From: Candidatus Crickella caballi
Lineage (GTDB): Bacteria; Bacillota; Clostridia; Peptostreptococcales; Anaerovoracaceae
NCBI GenBank assembly: GCA_018064665.1
Contig: JAGHUV010000038.1
Location: 1 to 42,993 of the forward strand
Length of the DNA: 42,993 bases
Direction of reading: 5' to 3'
A program made the translations under genes and the position numbers. Under the pieces are notes generated by a model that saw nothing but the letters and a program-made list of their open reading frames with translations, made no database searches and was not told the DNA's origin. Within the stretch, counting starts at the first letter, position 1; each line of letters starts with the position of its first letter. Below, piece by piece: positions 30,438 through 38,489 of this stretch.

Positions 30438-31850
30438 TTAGTAAGCTGTAGCCAGGCCCAAGAGCAACAGTGCTGATGTTAGCAGCAGGTTGAGGCACTG
30501 GAACTTCCACGAGAACTTCGCCCACTGACCATAGCCCACATCCGAAAGGCCGAGTGTGATCAGTAATGCCGGATTAGTCGGATAGAATACGTTGCTGAAC
30601 CCGTCACCGAAAGCAAACGCAACGATGCAAAGCTGTGCGCTGATTCCGAATATCTGTGCAATAGGCACAATAAGCGGAATGAGCAAAAATGCCTTGGCCG
30701 AACCTGAAGGTATGAAGAAATTCATCACGAGACATATAAGGTATATGAATAGAATTACTTCTGCCTTAGGCATGGACTCCGCAATGCTGACTGCACCGTG
30801 AAGCATCGTATCCAAAATTCGTGATTCCACGAGAGTATATTTAATTGATGAAGCCATCAATATCATTATTATCGATGGTGAAATAGCAATCAGTCCGCTC
30901 ATGAAGGATCTGCCCAGCTGCCTGCCCTTCATTCCTGTAACCAAAGCTGAAACTACACCTGCAATAAGGAACATCAGTGCAACTATAATCATAGTATAGT
31001 CCTGAAGGAACTCTATGAAGCTGGAGCACAGTACCGTTATTATGCCGATTCCCAGAATCGAAGCAAAAGCTACCAGAGCCTTGTCCATTCCTTCATCCTT
31101 GACATAATCATTCTGAACTCTGCACCCGCCGAGCTCAAGCTCTGAAGCCTTATCGATTTTCTTTGCATAATGTCTGAGGAAGCCTAGCAAAAGTGCATAA
31201 ATGAAAGCAAAGGAAACTAGTCTCAGCCACATTCCGCTGAACATCGGCAGTCCCGCAAGGCCCTGTGCAACACCTACAGTAAACGGGTTTGCAACGCCGG
31301 CAGCAAAGCCGCATCCTGCCGCAAGCAGAGACATACCAACACCTGTTAAAGCATCCCATCCAAGAGCAATTGAAAGTGCTACAACAATAGGCGACATCGG
31401 TACTACCTCTTCAAAGGATCCGACAAGAGATCCCATAGCCATAAAGAAAAAGCACAGTATCGCCATGAGCTTGTATTTTACCGATCCGAATCTGTGCACG
31501 ATCTTGCCGAGCATATAGTTCATCAGACCGCACTCTGTAAGTGCATTGAACACTCCACCTATTATCAGCAGGAATGCAAGTACAGCTATGATTGTTCCGG
31601 AGCCCTCAGCTCCCAGAACAAGAATCGGTGAGAGCAGCCATTTCCAGAACGAAATGCCTCCATCTACATACTTAAAGCCGCCTGCCGTGTCAATAATAGA
31701 ATTGCCATTGGCATCAATTACTCTCGCATATTCGCCGCCGGGAAGCACTATCGTAAGTATGTAGGTCCCGATCATAAGCGCAAAGATAATTACGATCGCT
31801 ACAATAAATGATTTTGCACTGATATTCAGTCCTTCTTTTTCTGATTTCAT
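30438..31850 (-). CDS. YfcC-family membrane transporter
   Basis: This 470-residue integral membrane protein has about 12 hydrophobic segments and belongs to the YfcC/short-chain-fatty-acid-transporter-like group within the ion transporter superfamily. Recognisable blocks are LPGGEYAR near residue 36, FEEVVPMSPIVVALSIALGWD, GFAAGVANPFTVGVAQG and FFIPSGSAKAFLLIPLI. Many members are annotated as arginine/ornithine or dicarboxylate carriers, but the substrate cannot be read from sequence. AAAGGAAGAGAG precedes the ATG. It follows the M20 peptidase gene by 79 bases, suggesting uptake of a peptide or N-acyl amino acid and its cleavage. Confidence 0.85.
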   Translation of the reverse strand: MKSEKEGLNISAKSFIVAIVIIFALMIGTYILTIVLPGGEYARVIDANGNSIIDTAGGFKYVDGGISFWKWLLSPILVLGAEGSGTIIAVLAFLLIIGGVFNALTECGLMNYMLGKIVHRFGSVKYKLMAILCFFFMAMGSLVGSFEEVVPMSPIVVALSIALGWDALTGVGMSLLAAGCGFAAGVANPFTVGVAQGLAGLPMFSGMWLRLVSFAFIYALLLGFLRHYAKKIDKASELELGGCRVQNDYVKDEGMDKALVAFASILGIGIITVLCSSFIEFLQDYTMIIVALMFLIAGVVSALVTGMKGRQLGRSFMSGLIAISPSIIMILMASSIKYTLVESRILDTMLHGAVSIAESMPKAEVILFIYLICLVMNFFIPSGSAKAFLLIPLIVPIAQIFGISAQLCIVAFAFGDGFSNVFYPTNPALLITLGLSDVGYGQWAKFSWKFQCLNLLLTSALLLLGLATAY

Positions 31851-31888
31851 CTCTCTTCCTTTTCTGAGTATAAGATTACACGATTTTA

Positions 31889-31913
31889 TATACTGCCTCG
31901 GTATACTGCCTCG
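31889..31913. repeat. Short tandem repeat between the peptidase and transporter genes
   Basis: TATACTGCCTCG occurs twice in tandem (31889-31900 and 31902-31913, 13-bp period) in the 79-base gap. It could be a slip duplication or a binding site. No other features are visible in this gap besides the transporter ribosome binding site. Confidence 0.6.
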
Positions 31914-31929
31914 TTACTTTTAAGCCCGT

Positions 31930-33258
31930 TTACATTTTTTTCATCAGATATCTGTACCACTCTACAGCCGGAATGAGCGCATCAATGCTCATATTCTCAT
32001 TTATTCCATGTATGGATTCCAGCTGCTGCTCATTAATTGTAAACGGCAGAAACCTTATGCACTGGTTGCAAACCCCGTCATAAAACCTGGAATCAGATGC
32101 CCCGGTCATAACATACGGCACGACCTCATCAACATTTGGCATTGTTGCTCTGGTCGCCTCCTCAACAAGTCTGAAGGCCTCGCCCTTATAATCTGTCAGT
32201 CTCGATTCAACACCCGGGTCAAATACATCAATTTCTATATCAAATTTTGCTGCGATTTTTCTGATAGCTTCAAGCGAAGCTCTCTCCCCCTGATGATGTG
32301 ACGATCTCATATTTCCTACTACCCAGGCCTCTGTCGGAAGCGCATTACTGCTCTCAGCGCCCTTTGCCATTGTGAAAGCGAGCGTTGTCTTCAGCAATGC
32401 TCCTGCCGTCGCACTGAACTTTGGCAGTACTCTGTTAAGCACAGGCTCCAGCTTGTCCGGGTTTCCAACAATCTTGCCGAGAGAGCCCATATAAGGAGCT
32501 ATTCTTCGGAACATTTCCTTAATAGTCGGCGACATCTCAACATCAAAAACCTCATGACGTTCAACATATGCCATAAATTTCCCCAGCCTTACAAGAGGAG
32601 TATTCTTTCCCGGTGTAGAAGCGTGTCCGCCCTCTGAGCGAGCAATAAACCTTATATTAGAGCAGCCTTTTTCTCCGACTCCGACCATGGCGAAAGTACC
32701 CTTTGCTCCCCCTATCGGGTCATACATTACCATGCCGCCTTCATCGAAGCTCATATCCAGTCGAATGCCATTGTCAAGCAGCCAACGTGAGATCGCAATT
32801 GCGCCCTCTCCGAATGTCTCTTCAGTACACGCGGATTCAAAAAAGATATCTCTTTCAGGGACAAATCCCTCTGCGGCAAGTTCATCAGCTGCCTGAAGCA
32901 TAGCCCACAAACCGCACTTTGTATCTACTGCTCCACGGCCCCATATTGCTCCGTCCGCAACGTCTCCTGAAAACGGCTCATGCTCCCAGTCGCCCTCTGC
33001 CGAAACAACGTCCATATGATTCATAAACATTACAGGAAGCTTCTTCTCTGCCCCGCTGTCAGCACCCTTCCATCGAAGCAGCAGGGATCCCTCGAAATCC
33101 ATCACCTCGCATGCCTCGAAGATGTTAGGAAACAGAGTTTTCAGTAGCTTGTGAAACTCTCTGAACTTTTCGGGATTGATATTTCCCTCTTCAGATACAG
33201 TGTCCTGCTGAAGCATTTTCCTGAAATTATCTATATATTTATCTTTTCTCTCACTCAT
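31930..33258 (-). CDS. M20-family metallopeptidase (carboxypeptidase/deacylase)
   Basis: The product has about 442 residues from ATG 33258 (MSERKDKYIDNF), which has AGGAG 7 nt upstream; the frame extends 13 codons further without support. Zinc ligands and catalytic residues are seen in MFMNHMDVVSAEGDW (His and Asp), GRGAVDTKCG (bridging Asp) and SACTEETFGEGA (catalytic Glu-Glu). The dimerisation domain follows near 200-310 (EGGHASTPG). The closest general type is the PM20D1/CPS1-like peptidase group acting on dipeptides or N-acyl amino acids. It is cytoplasmic. It is paired with the YfcC-type transporter. Confidence 0.9.
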   Translation of the reverse strand: MSERKDKYIDNFRKMLQQDTVSEEGNINPEKFREFHKLLKTLFPNIFEACEVMDFEGSLLLRWKGADSGAEKKLPVMFMNHMDVVSAEGDWEHEPFSGDVADGAIWGRGAVDTKCGLWAMLQAADELAAEGFVPERDIFFESACTEETFGEGAIAISRWLLDNGIRLDMSFDEGGMVMYDPIGGAKGTFAMVGVGEKGCSNIRFIARSEGGHASTPGKNTPLVRLGKFMAYVERHEVFDVEMSPTIKEMFRRIAPYMGSLGKIVGNPDKLEPVLNRVLPKFSATAGALLKTTLAFTMAKGAESSNALPTEAWVVGNMRSSHHQGERASLEAIRKIAAKFDIEIDVFDPGVESRLTDYKGEAFRLVEEATRATMPNVDEVVPYVMTGASDSRFYDGVCNQCIRFLPFTINEQQLESIHGINENMSIDALIPAVEWYRYLMKKM

Positions 33259-33447
33259 GTAATAACTCCTGTGATAATCGGCTGATTTACAAATCACGCA
33301 ACTTATATTATTTTATATCATTCTCGGATATATGTCCATTTTTCAAGCATTTCAGATATAAATTCTAAAACGCAGGTATAAAAGCAACACTACCCCTGTT
33401 GCACAAATAAATCTATGTATTTGTTAACAAGGTCTGTCGAAGACAAT

Positions 33448-33477
33448 AAAAAACTCCTTACAGCCGTAGCCGAAGGA
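33448..33477 (-). terminator. Intrinsic terminator of the ECF/NTPase cluster
   Basis: On the minus strand a 9-bp stem with one bulge (TCCTTCGGC with partner at 33455-33465) is followed by TTTTTTATT. It lies 37 bases after the NTPase stop and separates this cluster from the M20 gene. The rest of the 33259-33513 gap is AT-rich and presumably carries the M20 promoter; I could not assign one. Confidence 0.75.
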
Positions 33478-33513
33478 ATTTATATTTGTTGCTTCGCATC
33501 TGTTGCCGAAAAG

Positions 33514-34038
33514 TCAATGTATCATTTCTTCAACAACAGCCTTAAGCTCTGCATACACCTCATTCCTGTTTTCCTCGGTCAGTGTATACAGCATAACGTT
33601 CTCGTGATTTCTGACTTTATCCAGAAAGCCGCCGAAATGCTTGCATTTTGCAGCTGCAATCACCGGAATATCACCATCCAGCAGTTCCAGAACTCTATCA
33701 CAGAAATACTTCGATCCCTCTTCCATGAATCCAAGTTCATCCATAACTATAATGCCATCCGGTTTTGCTTCGAGCAAACTTACACCAAGACTGTCAAACA
33801 CATCAAGATTGATTCTCCTGTCCCTCCTATTGCAGTCACCGACATGATTCTCTTCGGTCTGCGTATCATCCGTACTGCCTGCCGCATACATGTATATGCC
33901 ATGATATCCGTCCGGGCCATAATCAGTGCAGCGAGTCTCGAAACCATATATAGGTACATCACAGTCCTCAATCAGTTTTCTGATAAGAGTTGTTTTTCCA
34001 ACTTGTCTCTCACCTGCAATAACAATGTGCTTCTTCAT
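33514..34038 (-). CDS. THEP1-like P-loop nucleotide triphosphatase
   Basis: This 174-residue single-domain P-loop protein has Walker A GERQVGKTT at residues 8-16 and Walker B IIVMDELGFME near residue 98, the arrangement of the NTPase_1/THEP1 family. A segment near 45-75 (CTDYGPDGYHGIYMYAAG) may bind nucleotide or substrate. No membrane segments are present. It is last in a cluster with an ECF S component, a SUOX-fold protein and a methyltransferase. The biological role of bacterial THEP1 homologues is poorly defined; in related clusters they sit near cofactor or metal-uptake genes, so a cofactor-processing role is only inferred. Confidence 0.85.
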   Translation of the reverse strand: MKKHIVIAGERQVGKTTLIRKLIEDCDVPIYGFETRCTDYGPDGYHGIYMYAAGSTDDTQTEENHVGDCNRRDRRINLDVFDSLGVSLLEAKPDGIIVMDELGFMEEGSKYFCDRVLELLDGDIPVIAAAKCKHFGGFLDKVRNHENVMLYTLTEENRNEVYAELKAVVEEMIH

Positions 34039-34105
34039 TTAACCTCATCCTCCGTCAGATACCCGTCGTGCCTTCAGCTATCCATGGTTTCTCATTTGCT
34101 TCAAA

Positions 34106-34783
34106 CTATTTATCCCAGGCAATAAGAGTCTCTATTGCATCCAGTCTTCTTTCATTGCCGGGTCTGAATCGAACTTCCTCAAACTCCGGTTCAATTCCTC
34201 GTGCTTTCAGATAATTAAGAATTATTTCGCTCTGTCCCGGTCGATCATCATAAATCTCGTCAAGAATCCCCAGGCAAACTCTTCTCTCGGCTATTCCTTC
34301 CAGCTTTCTTATCGATTCATCCAGATTCTCGAAAATAAGAGCTCTGCTGCATATCACAATCTCGCAAAGCGGAAGCTCTCTCATGCCCCAGTCTTCGTTC
34401 CAGTCGAGCATAATCGGATGTATCAATGAGTCCAGTCCAAATGTCTTCGCATCCTCCATCATGCGCTCAAGCATTTTTGATGAAAAATCTGCACCATATA
34501 CCTCATGTCCCTTTTGAGCAAAAGCTATAGTCATCGTTCCGGCTCCGCATCCCATATCGAATACCCGCTCGCCCGGTTTTACACGTGTCATTTCATAGAA
34601 GCTTTCTTCATATGGGTCATTTCCGTCTTTCTTCATATACTTATAGGCACGATCATCCCAGTATGAAAGCTCCGGCCTGAAGGAATGCTCTTTGCGGATA
34701 TATTGTGTCCACTCATCATTCCATTTTAGTTCCGATTCATTTTCCTGACAATTATTCACAGATGCGATTGCATTCTTAATCAT
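34106..34783 (-). CDS. SAM-dependent class I methyltransferase
   Basis: The product has about 225 residues from ATG 34783; the 12 preceding codons overlap the upstream gene and lack a ribosome binding site. The Rossmann-type SAM site is visible as VFDMGCGAGTMTIAFA (motif I), VYGADFSSKMLE (acidic end of beta 2) and LCEIVICSRALIF (motif IV region). The start overlaps the stop of the SUOX-like gene by one base (TAATG), indicating coupled translation. The substrate is unknown. The upstream partner genes suggest a small-molecule or cofactor substrate. Confidence 0.85.
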   Translation of the reverse strand: MIKNAIASVNNCQENESELKWNDEWTQYIRKEHSFRPELSYWDDRAYKYMKKDGNDPYEESFYEMTRVKPGERVFDMGCGAGTMTIAFAQKGHEVYGADFSSKMLERMMEDAKTFGLDSLIHPIMLDWNEDWGMRELPLCEIVICSRALIFENLDESIRKLEGIAERRVCLGILDEIYDDRPGQSEIILNYLKARGIEPEFEEVRFRPGNERRLDAIETLIAWDK

Positions 34784-35265
34784 TATTTTACTTCTACTTC
34801 CATCAAATACCTGACACATCTCTTGCTGTTCTTGTCCCCGAAAACAACAAGTTCTGCTCCGTTTGTTCCCTCATCTATTCCCTCAACCTTCTCGCCATCG
34901 CATGCAGTTGCAATGTACACTTTGTCGTCATTGAGAATCTCATCACCTGTAATAGTTGCTGAATAATTATCCGCAGAAGTCACCGTTACTTCAGATGTTT
35001 CCTCCACAACGAATCCGTTATTCTCGAGAGCATCTCTCAGAAGTATGCCGCTGAAATCATGCTCGAAGGTCTCTCCCTTTCCATTTACTAACGTTCCTGA
35101 AAAATCAGTAATCGTTAGCTTATCCAGTGACAGTTCGATCTGTTCAGACTCGCTTATAAAACTGATGCCGCCTTTCTCATCCTGTCCATTCTTGTGAATT
35201 ACAACTCCGATAACAGCCATGGCAAGCACGAGCACCACGACAACAGTTAAAATTTTCTTTTTCAT
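34783..35265 (-). CDS. Membrane-anchored SUOX-fold (molybdopterin-binding-like) domain protein
   Basis: This 160-residue protein has an N-terminal membrane anchor (KKILTVVVVLVLAMAVIGVVI) and an extracytoplasmic domain. Blocks such as FSGILLRDALENNG, VTSADNYSATITGDEI and VRYLMEVEV match the sulfite-oxidase/YedY molybdopterin-binding fold in reduced form. No molybdenum-binding Cys context is recognisable, so it probably binds something without redox catalysis. It sits directly after the ECF S component gene and overlaps the methyltransferase by one base. A substrate-capture role for the transporter is an inference from context. Confidence 0.7.
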   Translation of the reverse strand: MKKKILTVVVVLVLAMAVIGVVIHKNGQDEKGGISFISESEQIELSLDKLTITDFSGTLVNGKGETFEHDFSGILLRDALENNGFVVEETSEVTVTSADNYSATITGDEILNDDKVYIATACDGEKVEGIDEGTNGAELVVFGDKNSKRCVRYLMEVEVK

Positions 35266-35286
35266 TATTTTCCTCCAATATATTTC

Positions 35287-35838
35287 TTACTTACTACCGT
35301 ATTTCAGTTGAACAAAGTCCGGAATATGATTCATCCTTTTTATGATCACATTTCCTATCATTCCTGCAATGATGCCGAAGCTGGCTGCGACCAGTATCCA
35401 CAGTACAAGCATAGAGCCTTTGAATCCGAAAACTATATAGTTGGAAGCAATGGCACTTCCTATATTTGCCAGCATACATGACACTATTGTGTAAACTGAG
35501 TCTCTATCCTTCATCAGGAGTCTTAGAATATCGATGATCATTCCCGGAACAGTAAATGTCACCAGTGCAAACAGTCCCTGATTTCCGCTCATTCCAACGC
35601 CAAGCGCGACCATTGCCTGTATCAGGCAAAGAACGGTTCCCGCTACTTTCCAGTCTGTAACAGATACAGCTATTACAATAAAAAGGATCGAAAATGCTGA
35701 TGTAGCACTTCCACCCGGGAGTCTTATAAAATCCGTCAGAATATTGGTTAGTGGGGCTATAAATCTCTTGCAGACAAGTCCCAGGACGACACACATCGCC
35801 ATAAATACCAATTCTTTACTGCTTACTTTTCTCTTCAT
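35287..35838 (-). CDS. ECF transporter S component (substrate unknown)
   Basis: This small membrane protein has about 183 residues from ATG 35838. Six hydrophobic helices begin SSKELVFMAMCVVLGLVCKRF, followed by RLPGGSATSAF, the N-terminal pattern common to energy-coupling factor S components. Substrate specificity cannot be read. No EcfT or EcfA genes are present, so it would share the energising module encoded elsewhere (group II). It is first in its cluster and divergent from a Crp/Fnr regulator. The further TTG start at 35856 lacks a ribosome binding site. Confidence 0.82.
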   Translation of the reverse strand: MKRKVSSKELVFMAMCVVLGLVCKRFIAPLTNILTDFIRLPGGSATSAFSILFIVIAVSVTDWKVAGTVLCLIQAMVALGVGMSGNQGLFALVTFTVPGMIIDILRLLMKDRDSVYTIVSCMLANIGSAIASNYIVFGFKGSMLVLWILVAASFGIIAGMIGNVIIKRMNHIPDFVQLKYGSK

Positions 35839-35876
35839 AATAATTAACCTGTTCAACTCGCAGAAAAATATTTTTC

Positions 35877-35955
35877 TAAGTGTTCATAGTATATTCCTAA
35901 ATAAGTGTTCAATAATATACTTGAAACAACAAGCAGAAGGGAGTATTGTTGTTTC
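35877..35955. promoter_or_regulatory. Repeats in the ECF/Crp divergent intergenic region
   Basis: TAAGTGTTCA occurs twice (35877-35886 and 35902-35911, 25-bp spacing). A perfect 10-bp inverted repeat, GAAACAACAA (35923-35932) with 35946-35955, lies nearer the regulator gene. These are likely operators for the Crp/Fnr protein or another regulator. The region 35839-36025 holds no gene. Confidence 0.5.
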
Positions 35956-36025
35956 GACAACATTAATGGATGAAAAAAACAATTACAATTACCGGGGACA
36001 ATATATACAAAAAAGAGGATCATAA

Positions 36026-36667
36026 ATGGAGCATCTTGAAGCATTGATAAACAGCGGATTATTTGGCGAGCTTGATAAAAGCAGCTATATTACCGCCTAT
36101 GAAAGTCTCGATATTCGTCACAAAGACTACAAAAAATCAGAATCCGTTTTTCACGAGGGCGACATCGTCACCGAACTTTGCATAGTTGACGCAGGCAGCG
36201 TGAGTGCCGAAAAAACATATTTTAACGGAAATGTTCATCTTGTAGATATCTATAACAGGAACTCTTTTTTCGCAATTGAGTTTCTTCTGTCCAGGAAGAA
36301 GACCTCAGATATGGATTATTTTGCAAACGAGAACTGCTCTGTGATCTTCATCAGCCTTGAGTCAATACTTAACTCTCCTTTCCGTGATGAATTGATGACT
36401 ATCCTGATTCATACACTTACCCTGTTCAATATCAAAATGGAAAGAAAAATAGATATGCTGGCAGAAAAGTCCCTAAGGGATAAAATTCTCATGTATCTGA
36501 ACCTCATGTCCGAAAGGAACAGAAGCAAGGAATTCAACACAAGAATGACACAGGAACAGTTTGCACAGTTCCTGTGCGTAAACAGAAGCGCGCTTTCCAG
36601 CGAATTGAGCAAAATGAAAAAGGATGGAATAATCGATTTCAAAAAAGATCATTTCATCCTCAAATAA
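36026..36667 (+). CDS. Crp/Fnr-family transcriptional regulator
   Basis: This 213-residue regulator has an N-terminal cyclic-nucleotide-binding-like domain (about 15-120; SVFHEGDIVTELCIVDAGSV), a dimerisation helix and a C-terminal winged helix (about 150-213) with the recognition region TQEQFAQFLCVNRSALSSEL. It has no iron-sulfur Cys cluster like true Fnr. GAGG lies before the ATG. It is transcribed away from the ECF S component cluster and towards the hydrogenase operon end. It probably regulates the adjacent cluster and itself; the effector is unknown. Confidence 0.9.
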   Translation: MEHLEALINSGLFGELDKSSYITAYESLDIRHKDYKKSESVFHEGDIVTELCIVDAGSVSAEKTYFNGNVHLVDIYNRNSFFAIEFLLSRKKTSDMDYFANENCSVIFISLESILNSPFRDELMTILIHTLTLFNIKMERKIDMLAEKSLRDKILMYLNLMSERNRSKEFNTRMTQEQFAQFLCVNRSALSSELSKMKKDGIIDFKKDHFILK

Positions 36668-36672
36668 CAGGC

Positions 36673-36697
36673 AAGGCACTTCGAAATGAAGTGCCTT
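36673..36697 (+). terminator. Terminator of the Crp/Fnr gene
   Basis: A perfect 10-bp stem (36673-36682 with 36688-36697) with a 5-nt loop begins 6 bases after the stop codon and is followed by TAAAGTCTTTATTT. A second hairpin, 9 bp (36729-36737 with 36743-36751), lies between it and the converging hydrogenase stop at 36765. Confidence 0.8.
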
Positions 36698-36764
36698 TAA
36701 AGTCTTTATTTATATGGTTTTTCTTGATTAATTGCAAATCACTTGCAATTAGTCCCACTCGTAT

Positions 36765-38489
36765 TTAAATTGACCAGTCTTCCTGTCTGGTATGAAGCAA
36801 CTCGTGTGACCTGTGTGATAACGGTTTTTCCAGGTATTCGTCGTAGAGAGCCAGAACATCCGGATTCTCATGTGATCTTCTGAGAGAGTTCTTTCTGTCG
36901 ATATCGTACAGTCTTTCTTTTCTCTCATCTGCCAGCTCCTGACCGTCCTTTATCGGCTGACCGCCACCGCCGGCGCATCCGCCCGGACATGCCATTACTT
37001 CAACGAAATCGTATTCGACCTCGCCTGCTTTGATCTTTTCCAGAAGCTCTCTTGCATTAGCAAGTCCTGAAGCAACAGCTACTCTTACGTCAATATCTCC
37101 TGCGCGGAACGTTGCATCTCTCCAGCCGTACAGACCTCTTACGTCACTGAATGCATCAGCATCAACATTCTCACCTGTGATAAGGTAGTATGCCGATCTG
37201 AGAGCCGCCTCCATTACACCACCGGTCGCTCCGAAAATGACCGCAGCACCTGTACCGCTTCCGAGTGGGCTGTCAAATTCCTCTTCAGGCAGGTTAAACG
37301 GATCGATATTAAGCTCCTTAATGATTCTTCCGAATTCTCTTGTCGTGAGAACCATGTCAACGTCCTTATCCGATGCATCATTCACTTCAGGCACATCGCA
37401 TTCATATTTCTTTGCAGTGCATGGCATAATCGAAACACAGAAAATATCTTCAGGCTTTCTTCCGAGCTTTTCGGCAAAATATGATTTCGTAACTGCTCCG
37501 AACATCTGCTGTGGTGATTTTGCTGTCGACAGATTGTTTACGTACTCAGGATAATGCAGTTTTACAAATCTAACCCATCCCGGACAGCATGAAGTGAACA
37601 TCGGCATCTTATGCTCACCCGGATGAGTCATTCTTTCGATGAATTCACTGCCCTCTTCCATGATAGTCAGATCAGCCGCGAAGTTGGTGTCGAATACATA
37701 ATCAACACCCATTCTTCTCATTGCTGCAGCCATTCTCTTCTCTGTAGCCAGTTCAGGAGGCAAGCCCAGTGCATCGCCCCATGCTGCTCTTACTGCAGGA
37801 GCTACCTGTGCTACAACGATCTTTTCTGATGATTCAACAGCATCGAGAAGCTTATCCGTATCATCTCTTTCAATCAGCGCGCCAACAGGGCAATGAGTTA
37901 CGCACTGTCCGCACATTGCACAGCCTGCCTCATTTAATGAAAGCCCCTGATTTACACCGACTCTTGCGTGACAGCCGGTGCCTATGAGATCCCATACACT
38001 GATTCCCTGTATCTTGTCGCATACTTCAATGCAACGCATGCAGGAAATGCACTTTCCTTCTCTTCTGATAAAAGGAAGGCTGATATCCCACCTGGTCTTG
38101 AGAACGGTTCTTTCATAAGGAATATGATAGATATTGAACTGCTCGGCCAGACTCTGCAGTTTGCAGTTTCCGTTTCTGTTACATGCAGGGCAGAAGCCGT
38201 CGTGCTTAGAGAGGATGAGTTTGAGATTGACCTCTCTTGCCTTTCTTACTCGTCTGGAATTGGTTCTGATCACCATTCCCTCTTCGCAGAGTGTATTGCA
38301 TGCCGCATTGAGTTTGGGCTCTCCTTCTATCTCTACCACGCATACTCTGCAGGCACCGATGTCATTAAGGCCTTCGAAATAACAAAGAGTAGGGATAGGT
38401 ACTCCTATGGATTTTGCTGCATCCAGGATAGTTGTTCCTTTTTCAACAACAGCTTCCATTCCGTCTATTGTTAATCTGATTTTTTCCAT
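36765..38489 (-). CDS. [FeFe]-hydrogenase, group A-like catalytic subunit
   Basis: The 574-residue iron-only hydrogenase has all H-cluster motifs: TSCCPGW, MPCTAKKYE and ACPGGCAGGGGQP. N-terminal accessory clusters are a [2Fe-2S] ferredoxin domain (CYFEGLNDIGACRVC and the following Cys), a His-Cys3 site (HDGFCPACNRNGNC) and a 2x[4Fe-4S] ferredoxin (CISCMRCIEVC, CAMCGQCVTHC). It starts at ATG 38489, overlapping the stop of the upstream GltD-like gene by one base, so the two are translationally coupled. It should exchange electrons between protons/H2 and a partner. No nuoE or complete nuoF partner is present, unlike the bifurcating HydABC. The maturases are not in the window. Confidence 0.94.
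   Translation of the reverse strand: MEKIRLTIDGMEAVVEKGTTILDAAKSIGVPIPTLCYFEGLNDIGACRVCVVEIEGEPKLNAACNTLCEEGMVIRTNSRRVRKAREVNLKLILSKHDGFCPACNRNGNCKLQSLAEQFNIYHIPYERTVLKTRWDISLPFIRREGKCISCMRCIEVCDKIQGISVWDLIGTGCHARVGVNQGLSLNEAGCAMCGQCVTHCPVGALIERDDTDKLLDAVESSEKIVVAQVAPAVRAAWGDALGLPPELATEKRMAAAMRRMGVDYVFDTNFAADLTIMEEGSEFIERMTHPGEHKMPMFTSCCPGWVRFVKLHYPEYVNNLSTAKSPQQMFGAVTKSYFAEKLGRKPEDIFCVSIMPCTAKKYECDVPEVNDASDKDVDMVLTTREFGRIIKELNIDPFNLPEEEFDSPLGSGTGAAVIFGATGGVMEAALRSAYYLITGENVDADAFSDVRGLYGWRDATFRAGDIDVRVAVASGLANARELLEKIKAGEVEYDFVEVMACPGGCAGGGGQPIKDGQELADERKERLYDIDRKNSLRRSHENPDVLALYDEYLEKPLSHRSHELLHTRQEDWSI

Noticed and set aside
33415-34125. Long plus-strand open frame of 236 codons.
   Set aside because: It lies opposite the NTPase gene, lacks a ribosome binding site and has a composition typical of an antisense shadow.
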